In this document: one piece after another, positions 1-10,586 of the stretch
Numbering within the stretch: the first letter of the stretch is position 1
Layout of the letters: the number at the start of each line of letters is the position of its first letter
From: Pleurodeles waltl
Taxonomy: Eukaryota > Chordata > Amphibia > Caudata > Salamandridae
Direction of reading: 5' to 3'
NCBI RefSeq assembly: GCF_031143425.1
Contig: NC_090446.1
Span: 655,547,717-655,611,716 of the forward strand
DNA length: 64,000 nucleotides
Program-made: the position numbers and the translations under genes
The notes under the pieces: generated by a model
The model's database searches: none
Seen by the model: only the letters and a program-made list of their open reading frames with translations
Told to the model about the DNA's origin: nothing

Positions 1-1456
1 ACAATAGGCCCAGGGGCAACACAAACCATATACTCCAAAAGTGGAATGCAAATCACAAATGGACCCCAGGCCTAGTGTAATGTGTAGAGGGTCTCTGGGA
101 GTCTAAGAAAACACTAAGGGTGTCCCATATACCCCACTCTAAGACCCTGAAAAGTAGGAGTAAAGTTACCCCACCACCCCAGAAAGACAGTAAAGTCGAG
201 ATAGGGGATTCTGCAAAGGCAACAACTGACTGCAAAGCACTGAAGACGGATTCCTGGACCTGAGGACCTGCAAAGGAAGGGGACCAAGTTCAAGAGTCAC
301 GCAAGTGTCCAGGGGGGGCAGGAGCCCACTAAACCCCGGATGAAGGTGCAAAAGGGCTGCCTCTGGGTGGAAGAAGCCGAAGATTCTGCAACAACGGAAG
401 GTGCCAGGAACTTCTCCTTTGGTCAGAAGATGTCCCACGGAGTGCTGGAGGATGCAGATTTGTTTCCACGCAGAAAGACCGCAAACAAGCCTTGCTAGCT
501 GCAGTTGAAGATTTTCGGTGCTGCCAAAGCCCAGGAAGGACCAGGAGGTCGCCCCTTGGAGAAGGAGACAGAAGGGGCGCTCAACAATAGAGAGAGCCCA
601 CACAGGAGCAGGCAGCACCCGCAGAAGCACCTGAACAGGCATTCAGAAAATCTGAGCATGGCGGTCATCTCAGCACAACAAAAGAAGTTCCCACAAAGTC
701 GGAGGCCAACTCAGCGAGTTGGGCAATGCAGGTTGGAGTGCTGGGGACCTGGGCTGTGCTGTGCACAAAGGAAGTTTTGCAAAAGTGCGCAGAAGCCCTA
801 GCAGCTGCAGATCACGCTGTACACAGGATAACTGTCTGGCGTGTGGAGGCAAGGACATACCTCCACCAAATTTGGACAGAGGGACCACTGGACTGTCGGG
901 GTCACTTGGATCCAGCTCCTGTGTTCAAGGGACCATGCTCGTCAAGATGAGAGGGGACCAAGAGGACCAGTGATGCAGACATTTGGTGCCTGCGTTAGCA
1001 GGGGGAAGATTCCGTCGACTCACAGGAGATTTCTTTTTGGCTTCCAGTGCAGGGTGAAGGCAGACAGCCCTCAGAGCATGCACCACCAGGAAACAGTCGA
1101 GAAAGCCGGCAGGATTAGGCGCTATAATGTTGCTGGTAGTCTTCTTGCTTCTTTGTTGCGGCTTGCAGGCGTCCTGGAGCAGTCAGCAGTTGATCCTTGG
1201 CAGAAGTCGAAGAGGGAAGTGTAAATGGTCACTAGCCTGCAGTGACAATTTAAAAAGCAGAGAGAGCATAAACACTGAGGTTCTGGTTAGCAGAGACTAA
1301 GTGATACAGTTAGGCACCACACAGGGAACACATATAGGACACAAATTATGAGCACTGGGGTCCTGGCTAGCAGGATCCCAGTGACACAGGCAAAAACAAA
1401 CTGACACACAAGTAAACATGGGGGTAACATGCCAGGCAAGATGGTACTTTCCTACA
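1..1456 (-). mobile_element. Ty3/gypsy-type LTR (family A), minus strand, left end outside window, internally deleted
   Basis: On the minus strand this begins with TGTAGGAAAGTACC at 1456, the same 5' end as the LTRs at 2586, 5086 and 7587, and runs leftwards through sequence matching the inverted 3' part of the complete LTR at 7587-10581. It is shorter than expected. Near 1222 the sequence jumps from the LTR's first ~230 bases directly to the part equivalent to about 8945, so roughly 1.1 kb of U3 is missing compared with the complete copy. The U5 end lies off the window. It sits in the same L1-like copy as the neighbouring array but in the opposite orientation, so it is an independent insertion. 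Whether it is a solo LTR cannot be decided here. Confidence 0.8.
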
Positions 1457-1762
1457 TAGAGAACCAACTGTCATTGAACATCAACAGGAGCCTGAAACTA
1501 GAGGTCTCACATCCAAACTTTGATTCTGAGAACCTGTCCAAAAAGCTGGGGAGATGGGGATTACCAGTGTGACGGTAAGTCAGTGGAACCTGGGCCAATG
1601 GACAAGCAATTAGCAGAATGGTAAAGTGTGGTGTTTCAGGGGGGCTCCGTATGAGGTTGGGGAGCAGGGAGTTCAGAGGAAATGTGATGTCATTGAAAGA
1701 GGTGAAGCTGAGACTAGGACTCGGGGTCACCCCTCATAGCAGACTATTGGCTGATTGAGGAG
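1457..1762 (-). other. L1-like element, region downstream of ORF1
   Basis: Lies between the inverted LTR and the ORF1 remnant, in the same minus orientation. A minus-strand open stretch (about 1730-1452) has no domain I recognise. By position it is the end of ORF1 or the inter-ORF part of the L1-like element. ORF2 would continue left of the LTR, outside the window. Confidence 0.45.
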
Positions 1763-2585
1763 TTACGAAGGGGCCTGCCAAAGGTCCCATCCATAGTTCC
1801 TCGCTTGGTGATATGTCGTCATCACTACCAGTGTCACTGGATCCAGTTCGGTGGGGAGGTGAATCTTGACGTAGGGCAAAGGTGACATCCAATGTGGATT
1901 GTTGGCTCTGCCATAAAGCGTCCAGTGACGGTCCCCTAGGTGCATCTTTGGGGCACCTGCGGGCCGCCCCACTGTGGTTTCCACAAGATTTGGGGTGGTG
2001 TCCGGCAGGAGGGGCCTCTGAGGGATACCACGTGCCCTCAAAATGGGTTTAAATCCAGTCCCAGGCAAGGTTGGGTTCAGTCAAGATATACATGTGGCGA
2101 TTGAAAATGACTTTCAGTTTTTCTGGGAAAGGCAGAGAGTATTAGATAGAAAGCTCAATCAGTCTGTGCTTCACTGCCATGAATGAAGAGATGGGCTATT
2201 AGGTGTGCTTACTGTAGTCAGGGAACACTGAGAACCAGCTGTTCACGTAGTTCAATGGTGGTGATGGTCTGGCGAGCTGCAATATTGCATCTCTGTATTT
2301 GTAGTGGAGCATTTGTGCCACCACTGAGTGGGGAGAGGCACCAGGCAGATGCTTGCACACCAGAACCGAGTGCGCTTTCTTCATGGAGAAATGTGGGATG
2401 AGAACCTAGGGTGAGGCAAAGATTTTGACCCACTCTTCGAGGAAATCAACCATTGGTCTTGCACGCTCATCTCTCCCCCCCAGGAGGCCCATGACTTTGA
2501 TGTTGTTGTGGAAGGCTCTCCCCTTGGTGTCCTCTGCATGATATTCAAGTCTTTGTACTCGTTCCAGAAGATCCCAGGTGCTCTG
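1763..2585 (-). pseudogene. L1/Tx1-like ORF1p, C-terminal half (interrupted)
   Basis: Minus-strand translation shows the hallmarks of LINE-1 ORF1p in order, across two frame changes: the end of a coiled coil followed by the RRM-like entry (LLERVQRLE, then HNNIKVMGL where functional proteins usually read RRNNIRIxGL), then the C-terminal domain (ERAHSVL-like start, RDAILQLAR, VNSWFSVFPDYS), and then a block VKHRLIELSI-stop-YSLPFPEKLKVIF that matches the end of the CTD. ORF1p is the RNA-binding chaperone of L1 ribonucleoprotein particles. Frameshifts near 2400 and a stop inside the CTD make this copy dead. The N-terminal half continues, in frame after removal of one duplication copy, at 10582-10740, on the far side of the gypsy array. 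Confidence 0.8.
2581..2585. repeat. Target-site duplication (left), CTCTG
   Basis: CTCTG directly precedes the first LTR and recurs at 10582-10586 after the last LTR. Joining the flanks over one copy restores the L1 ORF1 reading frame, which supports a true integration duplication of gypsy-like 5-bp size. Confidence 0.8.
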
Positions 2586-2989
2586 TGTAGGAAAGTACCA
2601 TCTTGCCTGGCATGTTACCCCCATTTTTCACTGTATATATGTTGTTTTAGTTGTATGTGTCACTGGGACCCTGTCACCCAGGGCCCCAGTGCTCATAAGT
2701 GTGCCTGAATGTGTTACCTGTGTAGTGACTAACTGTCTCACTGAGGCTCTGCTATCCAGAACCTCAGTGGTTATGCTCTCTCATTTCTTTCAAATTGTCA
2801 CTAACAGGCTAGTGACCAATTTGACCAATTTACATTGGCTTACTGGAACACCCTTATAATTCCCTAGTATATGGTACTAAGGTACCCAGGGTATTGGGGT
2901 TCCAGGAGATCCATATGGGCTGCAGCATTTCTTTTGCCACCCATAGGGAGCTCTGACAATTCTTACACAGGCCTGCCACTGCAGCCTGA

Positions 2990-3226
2990 GTGAAATAACG
3001 TCCACGTTATTTCACAGCCATTTTACACTGCACTTAAGTAACTTATAAGTCACCTATATGTCTAACCTTTACCTGGTAAAGGTTAGGTGCAAAGTTACTT
3101 AGTGTGAGGGCACCCTGGCACTAGCCAAGGTGCCCCCACATTGTTCAGGGCCAATTCCCCGGACTTTGTGAGTGCGGGGACACCATTACACGCGTGCACT
3201 ACATATAGGTCACTACCTATATGTAG
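2990..3226. repeat. Three perfect hairpins in LTR U3
   Basis: GTGAAATAACGT-CC-ACGTTATTTCAC at 2990-3015; TAACCTTTACC-T-GGTAAAGGTTA at 3063-3085; CTACATATAGGT-CACT-ACCTATATGTAG at 3199-3226. The same hairpins occur at the equivalent places in the second and third LTR; the third hairpin carries one arm change in the LTR starting at 7587. The deleted LTR at 1-1456 lacks the whole segment. Confidence 0.85.
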
Positions 3227-3798
3227 CCTTACAATGGTAACTCCGAATATGGCCATGTAACATGTCTATGATCATGGAATTGCCCCCTCTATGCCATCCT
3301 GGCATAGTTGGCACAATCCCATGATCCCAGTGGTCTGTAGCACAGACCTTGGTACTGTCAAACTGCCTTTCCTGGGGTTTCACTGCAGCTGCTGCTGCTG
3401 CCAACCCCTCAGACAGGTTTCTGCCCTCCTGGGGTCAAGCCAGGCTTGTCCCAGGATGGCAGAACAAAGGACTTCATCTGAGAGAGGGTGTTACACCCTC
3501 TCCCTTTGAAAAATGGTGTGAAGGCAGGGGAGGAGTAGCCTCCCCCAGCCTCTGGAAATGCTTTCTTGGGCACAGATGTGCCCAATTCTGCATAAGCCAG
3601 TCTACACCGGTTCAGGGGACCCCTTAGCCCTGCTCTGGCGTGAAACTGGACAAAGGAAAGGGGAGTGACCACTCCCCTGACCTGCACCTCCCCTGGGAGG
3701 TGTCCAGAGCTCCTCCAGTGTGCTCCAGACCTCTGCCATCTTGGAAACAGAGGTGCTGCTGGCACACTGGACTGCTCTGAGTGGCCAGTGCCACCAGG

Positions 3799-3806
3799 TG
3801 ACGTCA
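3799..3806. promoter_or_regulatory. CRE-like octamer TGACGTCA in LTR U3 (copy 1)
   Basis: A perfect palindromic consensus site for CREB/ATF bZIP factors. Repeated at 6299-6306 and 8800-8807 in the other LTRs and altered in the related LTR at 50150-53102. Binding is inferred from motif only. Confidence 0.5.
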
Positions 3807-4290
3807 GAGACTCCTTCTAATAGGCTCCTTCAGGTGTTGCTAGCCTATCCTCTCTCCTAAGTAGCCAAACCCTCTTTTCTGGCTATTTAGGGTCTCTGTC
3901 TCTGGGGAAACTTTAGATAACGAATGCAAGAGCTCATCCGAGTTCCTCTGCATCTCTCTCTTCACCTTCTGCCAAGGAATCGCCTGCTGACCGCGCTGGA
4001 AGCCTGCAAAACTGCAACAAAGTAGCTAAGACGACTACTGCAACTCTGTAACGCTGATCCTGCCGCCTTCTCGACTGTTTTCCTGGTGGTGCATGCTGTG
4101 GGGGTAGTCTGCCTCCTCTCTGCACTAGAAGCTCCGAAGAAATCTCCCGTGGGTCGACTGAATCTTCCCCCTGCAACCGCAGGCACCAAAAAGCTGCATT
4201 ACCGGTCCCTTGGGTCTCCTCTCAGCACGACGAGCGAGGTCCCTCGAATCCAGAAACTCTGTCCAAGTGACTCCCACAGTCCAGTGACTC

Positions 4291-5055
4291 CTGCAAAAGG
4301 CAGGCCTCACTATCAAGGCTTCAAAGTGCCAGATAGGGCAGGGTAAGGTGGTTTATCTGGGACACCTTGTTGGTGGGGAACAGATTGCACCACTTCAGGG
4401 GAAAATCCAAACAATTATTGATTGGGTTCCCCCTACCACTCAGACTCAGGTGAGAGCCTTCCTAGGCCTCACTGGGTATTACAGGAGGTTCATTAAGAAC
4501 TATGGCTCCATTGCAGCCCCTCTTAATGACCTCACATCCAAGAAAATGCCTAAAAAGGTATTATGGACAGCAAACTGTCAGAAAGCTTTTGAGGAGCTGA
4601 AGCAGGCCATGTGCTCTGCACCTGTCCTGAAAAGCCCTTGTTACTCTAAAAAATTCTATGTCCAAACTGATGCATCTGAATTAGGAGTAGGGGCAGTCCT
4701 ATCACAACTTAATTCTGAGGGCCAGGATCAACCTGTTGCTTTTATTAGTAGGAGGTTGACCCCTAGAGAAAAGCGTTGGTCTGCCATAGAGAGGGAGGCC
4801 TTTGCTGTGGTCTGGGCTCTGAAGAAGTTGAGGCCATACCTGTTTGGCACTCACTTCATTGTTCAGACAGACCACAAACCTCTACTTTGGCTAAAACAAA
4901 TGAAAGGTGAAAATCCTAAATTGTTGAGGTGGTCCATATCCCTACAGGGAATGGACTATACAGTGGAACATATACCTGGGAGTAGCCACTCCAATGCAGA
5001 TGGACTCTCCAGATATTTCCACTTAGACAATGAAGACTCATCAGGTCATGGCTAG
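4291..5055 (+). CDS. pol: Ty3/gypsy pol fragment: end of RT plus RNase H (copy 1)
   Basis: The open frame enters directly from the LTR junction, without a start codon of its own, and begins in the RT palm/thumb (GLTIKASKCQIGQGKV, then YLGHLVGG). The connection follows with TQVRAFLGLTGYYRRFIKNY, then the RNase H domain: VQTDASELGVGAVLSQ with the first catalytic Asp, IEREAFAVVWALKKLR with the Glu, VQTDHKPLLWL with the second Asp, and SSHSNADGLSR near the end. It is uninterrupted to the stop at 5053-5055. The RT catalytic YxDD block lies upstream and is deleted, so this is a remnant even though its frame is open. The stop lies only ~30 bp before the next LTR, so there is no integrase downstream of RNase H. 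Confidence 0.88.
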   Translation: MQKAGLTIKASKCQIGQGKVVYLGHLVGGEQIAPLQGKIQTIIDWVPPTTQTQVRAFLGLTGYYRRFIKNYGSIAAPLNDLTSKKMPKKVLWTANCQKAFEELKQAMCSAPVLKSPCYSKKFYVQTDASELGVGAVLSQLNSEGQDQPVAFISRRLTPREKRWSAIEREAFAVVWALKKLRPYLFGTHFIVQTDHKPLLWLKQMKGENPKLLRWSISLQGMDYTVEHIPGSSHSNADGLSRYFHLDNEDSSGHG

Positions 5056-5070
5056 TCTTATTGTCCTTCG

Positions 5071-5085
5071 TTTGGGGGGGGGTAG
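5071..5085 (+). promoter_or_regulatory. Polypurine tract preceding LTR 2
   Basis: TTTG followed by a G run and TAG immediately upstream of the TGTAGG LTR start. This is the expected position of the plus-strand primer of an LTR retrotransposon. A near-identical tract (7571-7586) precedes the third LTR. Confidence 0.75.
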
Positions 5086-6790
5086 TGTAGGAAAGTACCA
5101 TCTTGCCTGGCATGTTACCCCCATTTTTCACTGTATATATGTTGTTTTAGTTGTATGTGTCACTGGGACCCTGTCACCCAGGGCCCCAGTGCTCATAAGT
5201 GTGCCTGAATGTGTTACCTGTGTAGTGACTAACTGTCTCACTGAGGCTCTGCTATCCAGAACCTCAGTGGTTATGCTCTCTCATTTCTTTCAAATTGTCA
5301 CTAACAGGCTAGTGACCAATTTTACCAATTTACATTGGCTTACTGGAACACCCTTATAATTCCCTAGTATATGGTACTAAGGTACCCAGGGTATTGGGGT
5401 TCCAGGAGATCCATATGGGCTGCAGCATTTCTTTTGCCACCCATAGGGAGCTCTGACAATTCTTACACAGGCCTGCCACTGCAGCCTGAGTGAAATAACG
5501 TCCACGTTATTTCACAGCCATTTTACACTGCACTTAAGTAACTTATAAGTCACCTATATGTCTAACCTTTACCTGGTAAAGGTTAGGTGCAAAGTTACTT
5601 AGTGTGAGGGCACCCTGGCACTAGCCAAGGTGCCCCCACATTGTTCAGGGCCAATTCCCTGGACTTTGTGAGTGCGGGGACACCATTACACGCGTGCACT
5701 ACATATAGGTCACTACCTATATGTAGCTTCACAATGGTAACTCCGAATATGGCCATGTAACATGTCTATGATCATGGAATTGCCCCCTCTATGCCATCCT
5801 GGCATAGTTGGCACAATCCCATGATCCCAGTGGACTGTAGCACAGACCCTGGTACTGCCAAACTGCCTTTCCTGGAGTTTCACTGCAGCTGCTGCTGCTG
5901 CCACCCCCTCAGACAGGTTTCTGCCCTCCTGGGGTCAAGCCAGGCTTGTCCCAGGATGGCAGAACAAAGGACTTCCTCTGAGAGAGGGTGTTACACCCTC
6001 TCCCTTTGGAAAATGGTGTGAAGGCAGGGGAGGAGTAGCCTCCCCCAGCCTCTGGAAATGCTTTCTTGGGCACAGATGTGCCCAATTCTGCATAAGCCAG
6101 TCTACACCGGTTCAGGGGACCCCTTAGCTCTGCTCTGGCGCGAAACTGGACAAAGGAAAGGGGAGTGACCACTCCCCTGACCTGCACCTCCCCTGGGAGG
6201 TGTCCAGAGCTCCTCCAGTGTGCTCCAGACCTCTGCCATCTTGGAAACAGAGGTGCTGCTGGCACACTGGACTGCTCTGAGTGGCCAGTGCCACCAGGTG
6301 ACGTCAGAGACTCCTTCTGATAGGCTCCTTCAGGTGTTGCTAGCCTATCCTCTCTCCTAGGTAGCCAAACCCTCTTTTCTGGCTATTTAGGGTCTCTGTC
6401 TCTGGGGAAACTTTAGATAACAAATGCAAGAGCTCATCCGAGTTCCTCTGCATCTCTCTCTTCACCTTCTGCCAAGGAATCGCCTGCTGACCGCGCTGGA
6501 AGCCTGCAAAACTGCAACAAAGTAGCTAAGACGACTACTGCAACTCTGTAACGCTGATCCTGCCGCCTTCTCGACTGTTTTCCTGGTGGTGCATGCTGTG
6601 GGGGTAGTCTGCCTCCTCTCTGCACTGGAAGCTCCGAAGAAATCTCCCGTGGGTCGACGGAATCTTCCCCCTGCAACCGCAGGCACCAAAAAGCTGCATT
6701 ACCGGTCCCTTGGGTCTCCTCTCAGCACGACAAGCGAGGTCCCTCGAATCCAGCAACTCTGTCCAAGTGACTCCAACAGTCCAGTGACTC
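5086..6790 (+). mobile_element. Gypsy LTR copy 2, 5' 1705 bp only
   Basis: Same start, length and end point as copy 1, with scattered substitutions only. Includes the CRE-like site at 6299-6306 and the three U3 hairpins. Ends at the same LTR/pol junction, which shows that it was copied together with the pol fragment. Confidence 0.85.
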
Positions 6791-7556
6791 CTGCAAAAGG
6801 CAGGCCTCACTATCAAGGCTTCAAAGTGCCAGATAGGGCAGGGTAAGGTGGTTTATCTGGGACACCTTGTTGGTGGGGAACAGATTGCACCACTTCAGGG
6901 GAAAATCCAAACAATTATTGATTGGGTTCCCCCTACCACTCAGACTCAGGTGAGAGCCTTCCTAGGCCTCTCTGGGTATTACAGGAGGTTCATTAAGAAC
7001 TATGGCTCCATTGCAGCCCCTCTTAATGACCTCACATCCAAGAAAATGCCTAAAAAGGTATTATGGACAGCAAACTGTCAGAAAGCTTTTGAGGAGCTGA
7101 AGCAGGCCATGTGCTCTGCACCTGTCCTGAAAAGCCCTTGTTACTCTAAAAAATTCTATGTCCAAACTGATGCATCTGAATTAGGAGTAGGGGCAGTCCT
7201 ATCACAACTGAATTCTGAGGGCCAGGATCAACCTGTTGCTTTTATTAGTAGGAGGTTGACCCCTAGAGAAAAGCGTTGGTCTGCCATAGAGAGGGAGGCC
7301 TTTGCTGTGGTCTGGGCTCTGAAGAAGTTGAGGCCATACCTGTTTGGCACTCACTTCATTGTTCAGACAGACCACAAACCTCTACTTTAGCTAAAAACAA
7401 ATGAAAGGTGAAAATCCTAAATTGTTGAGGTGGTCCATATCCCTACAGGGAATGGACTATACAGTGGAACATAGACCTGGGAGTAGCCACTCCAATGCAG
7501 ATGGACTCTCCAGATATTTCCACTTAGACAATGAAGACTCATCAGGTCATGGCTAG
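6791..7556 (+). pseudogene. pol: Ty3/gypsy RT/RNase H fragment (copy 2), disrupted
   Basis: Near-identical to the fragment at 4291-5055, with the same RT end, connection and RNase H motifs. It is broken at the TDHKPLL motif. A Trp codon has become TAG at 7388-7390, and a single A is added in the following A run (five A instead of four), so the rest of RNase H is out of frame. The intact sister 2.5 kb upstream shows these changes arose after the tandem duplication. Confidence 0.88.
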
Positions 7557-7586
7557 TCTTATTGTCCTTCGTTTGGGGGGGGGTTG

Positions 7587-10581
7587 TGTAGGAAAGTACC
7601 ATCTTGCCTGGCATGTTACCCCCATTTTTCACTGTATATATGTTGTTTTAGTTGTATGTGTCACTGGGACCCTGTCACCCAGGGCCCCAGTGCTCATAAG
7701 TGTGCCTGAATGTGTTACCTGTGTAGTGACTAACTGTCTCACTGAGGCTCTGCTATCCAGAACCTCAGTGGTTATGCTCTCTCATTTCTTTCAAATTGTC
7801 ACTAACAGGCTAGTGACCAATTTGACCAATTTACCTTGGCTTACTGGAACACCCTTATAATTCCCTAGTATATGGTACTAAGGTACCCAGGGTATTGGGG
7901 TTCCAGGAGATCCATATGGGCTGCAGCATTTCTTTTGCCACCAATAGGGAGCTCTGACAATTCTTACACAGGCCTGCCACTGCAGCCTGAGTGAAATAAC
8001 GTCCACGTTATTTCACAGCCATTTTACACTGCACTTAAGTAACTTATAAGTCACCTATATGTCTAACCTTTACCTGGTAAAGGTTAGGTGCAAAGTTACT
8101 TAGTGTGAGGGCACCCTGGCACTAGCCAAGGTGCCCCCACATTGTTCAGGGCCAATTCCCCGGACTTTGTGAGTGCGGGGACACCATTACACGCGTGCAC
8201 TACATATAGGTCACTACATATATGTAGCTTCACAATGGTAACTCCGAATATGGCCATGTAACATGTCTATGATCATGGAATTGCCCCCTCTATGCCATCC
8301 TGGCATAGTTGGCACAATCCCATGATCCCAGTGGTCTGTAGCACAGACCCTGGTACTGCCAAACTGCCTTTCCTGGGGTTTCACTGCAGCTGCTGCTGCT
8401 GCCAACCCCTCAGACAGGTTTCTGCCCTCCTGGGGTCAAGCCAGGCTTGTCCCAGGATGGCAGAACAAAGGACTTCCTCTGAGAGAGGGTGTTACACCCT
8501 CTCCCTTTGGAAAATGGTGTGAAGGCAGGGGAGGAGTAGCCTCCTCCAGCCTCTGGAAATGCTTTCTTGGGCACAGATGTGCCCAATTCTGCATAAGCCA
8601 GTCTACACCGGTTCAGGGGACCCCTTAGCCCTGCTCTGGCGCGAAACTGGACAAAGGAAAGGGGAGTGACCACTCCCCTGACCTGCACCTCCCCTGGGAG
8701 GTGTCCAGAGCTCCTCCAGTGTGCTCCAGACCTCTGCCATCTTGGAAACAGAGGTGCTGCTGGCACACTGGACTGCTCTGAGTGGCCAGTGCCACCAGGT
8801 GACGTCAGAGACTCCTTCTGATAGGCTCCTTCAGGTGTTGCTAGCCTATCCTCTATCCTAAGTAGCCAAACCCTCTTTTCTGGCCATTTAGGGTCTCTGT
8901 CTCTGGGGAAACTTTAGATAACGAATGCAAGAGCTCATCCGAGTTCCTCTGCATCTCTCTCTTCACCTTCTGCCAAGGAATCGCCTGCTGACCGCGCTGG
9001 AAGCCTGCAAAACTGCAACAAAGTAGCTAAGACGACTACTGCAACTCTGTAACGCTGATCCTGCCGCCTTCTCGACTGTTTTCCTGGTGGTGCATGCTGT
9101 GGGGGTAGTCTGCCTCCTCTCTGCACTAGAAGCTCTGAAGAAATCTCCCGTGGGTCGACGGAATCTTCCCCCTGCAACCGCAGGCACCAAAAAGCTGCAT
9201 TACCGGTCCCTTGGGTCTCCTCTCAGCACGACGAGCGAGGTCCCTCGAATCCAGCAACTCTGTCCAAGTGACTCCCACAGTCCAGTGACTCTTCTGTCCA
9301 AGTTTGGTGGAGGTAAGTCCTTGCCTCCCCACGCCAGACTGCATTGCTGGGAACCGCGACTTTTGCAGCTACTCCGGCCCCTGTGCACTTCCGGCGGAAA
9401 TCCTTTGTGCACAGCCAAGCCTGGGTCCACGGCACTCTAACCTGCATTGCACGACTTTCTAAGTTGGTCTCCGGCAACGTGGGACTCCTTTGTGTAACTT
9501 CGGGTGAGCACCATTTCACGCATCCTCGTAGTGCCTGTTTCTGGCACTTCTCCGGGTGCTACCTGCTGCTGAGAGGGCTTCTTGTCTTGCTCGACGTCCC
9601 CTCTACCTCCTGGGGCAAATTGCGATATCCTGGTCCGTCCTGGGCCACAGCAGCGTCCAAAAACGCTAACCACATGATTTGCAGCTAGCAAGGCTTGTTG
9701 GCGTTCTTTTGGCGGGAAAATACTTCTGTACGACTCTCCACGGCGTGTGGGATCCGTTCTCCAAAGGGGAAGTCTCTAGCCCTTGTCGTTCTTGCAGAAA
9801 CCTTAGCTTCTTCTGTCCAGTAGAAGCTTCTTTGCACCCACGGCTGGCATTTCCTGGGCATCTGCCCATCTCCGACTTGCTTGTGACTTTTGGACTTGGT
9901 CCCCTTGTTCCACAGGTACCCTCGACTGGAAATCCATCGTTGTTGCATTGCTGGTTTGTGTCTTTCCTGCCTTATTCCCCTATCACGACTTCTTTGTCCT
10001 TTGGGGAACTTTAGTGCACTTTGCACTCACTTTTCAGGGTCTTGGGGTGGGCTATTTTTCTAACCCTCACTATTTTCTAATAGTCCCAGCGACCCTCTAC
10101 AAGGTCACATAGGTTTGGGGTCCATTCGTGGTTCGCATTCCACTTTTGGAGTATATGGTTTGTGTTGCCCCTATCCCTATGTGTCCCCATTGCATCCTAT
10201 TGTAACTATACATTGTTTGCACTGTTTTCTAAGACTATACTGCATATTTTTGGTATTGTGTATATATATCTTGCGTATATTTGCTATCCTCATACTGAGG
10301 GTACACTCTGAGATACTTTGGCATATTGTCATAAAAATAAAGTACCTTTATTTTTAGTATAACTGTGTATTGTGTTTTCTTATGATATTGTGCATATGAC
10401 ACTAAGTGGTACTGTAGGAGCTTCACTCGTCTCCTAGTTCAGCCTAAGCTGCTCTGCTAAGCTACCATTATCTATCAGCCTATGCTGCTAGACACCCTAT
10501 ACACTAATAAGGGATAACTGGGCCTGGTGCAAGGTGCAAGTACCCCTTGGTACTCACTGCAAGCCAGTCCAGCCTCCTACC
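7587..10581 (+). mobile_element. Complete 3' LTR of the gypsy array (2995 bp)
   Basis: Starts TGTAGG and ends ...CCTCCTACC just before the CTCTG duplication, near-complementary to the start (TGTAGGA/TCCTAC); the canonical terminal CA appears to have become CC. Beyond 9291 it continues with the 1290 bp of LTR that the first two copies lack. The same segment is visible in inverted form at 1-1200 and, diverged, at 50150-51700. An AATAAA polyadenylation signal lies at 10336-10341 in an AT-rich stretch, which places R/U5 in the last ~250 bp. U3 is therefore unusually long, over 2.6 kb. Confidence 0.82.
10336..10341 (+). terminator. LTR polyadenylation signal AATAAA
   Basis: AATAAA in the 3' quarter of the complete LTR followed by a T-rich stretch. 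Expected position for the R region signal of the retroelement transcript. Confidence 0.55.
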
Positions 10582-10586
10582 CTCTG
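10582..10586. repeat. Target-site duplication (right), CTCTG
   Basis: Second copy of the 5-bp duplication seen at 2581-2585. Confidence 0.78.

Larger units (their letters stand above)
2586..4290 (+). mobile_element. Gypsy LTR copy 1, 5' 1705 bp only
   Basis: Starts TGTAGGAAAGTACC and is near-identical to 5086-6790 and to the first 1705 bp of 7587-10581. It stops in mid-LTR, where pol sequence begins, so R, U5 and the polyadenylation signal are missing. It contains three perfect short inverted repeats (2990-3226) and a CRE-like octamer at 3799-3806. No protein-coding role is claimed; open frames on either strand here are conserved only because the three copies are young. Confidence 0.85.
2586..10581 (+). 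mobile_element. Composite Ty3/gypsy element: (LTR 5' part + RT/RNase H) x2 + complete LTR
   Basis: The insertion has two tandem units of 2500 and 2501 bp. Each contains the first 1705 bp of the LTR fused to the 3' end of pol and ends in a purine-rich tract. A complete 2995-bp LTR follows. Both units share the identical junction (4290/4291 and 6790/6791), where LTR sequence ...CCAGTGACTC is joined to an RT codon series. The deletion that removed R, U5, primer site, gag and the 5' part of pol therefore predates the duplication. The units differ by only scattered substitutions by eye, so the duplication is recent. It is inserted in an L1-like ORF1 with a CTCTG duplication. No unit can be autonomous because primer site, gag, protease and integrase are absent. 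Confidence 0.88.

Noticed and set aside
3409..8766. A 118-codon minus-strand open frame present in all three LTR copies (3409-3765, 5909-6265, 8410-8766).
   Set aside because: The copies are too young for an open frame to show selection, no domain is recognisable, and it lies antisense in U3.
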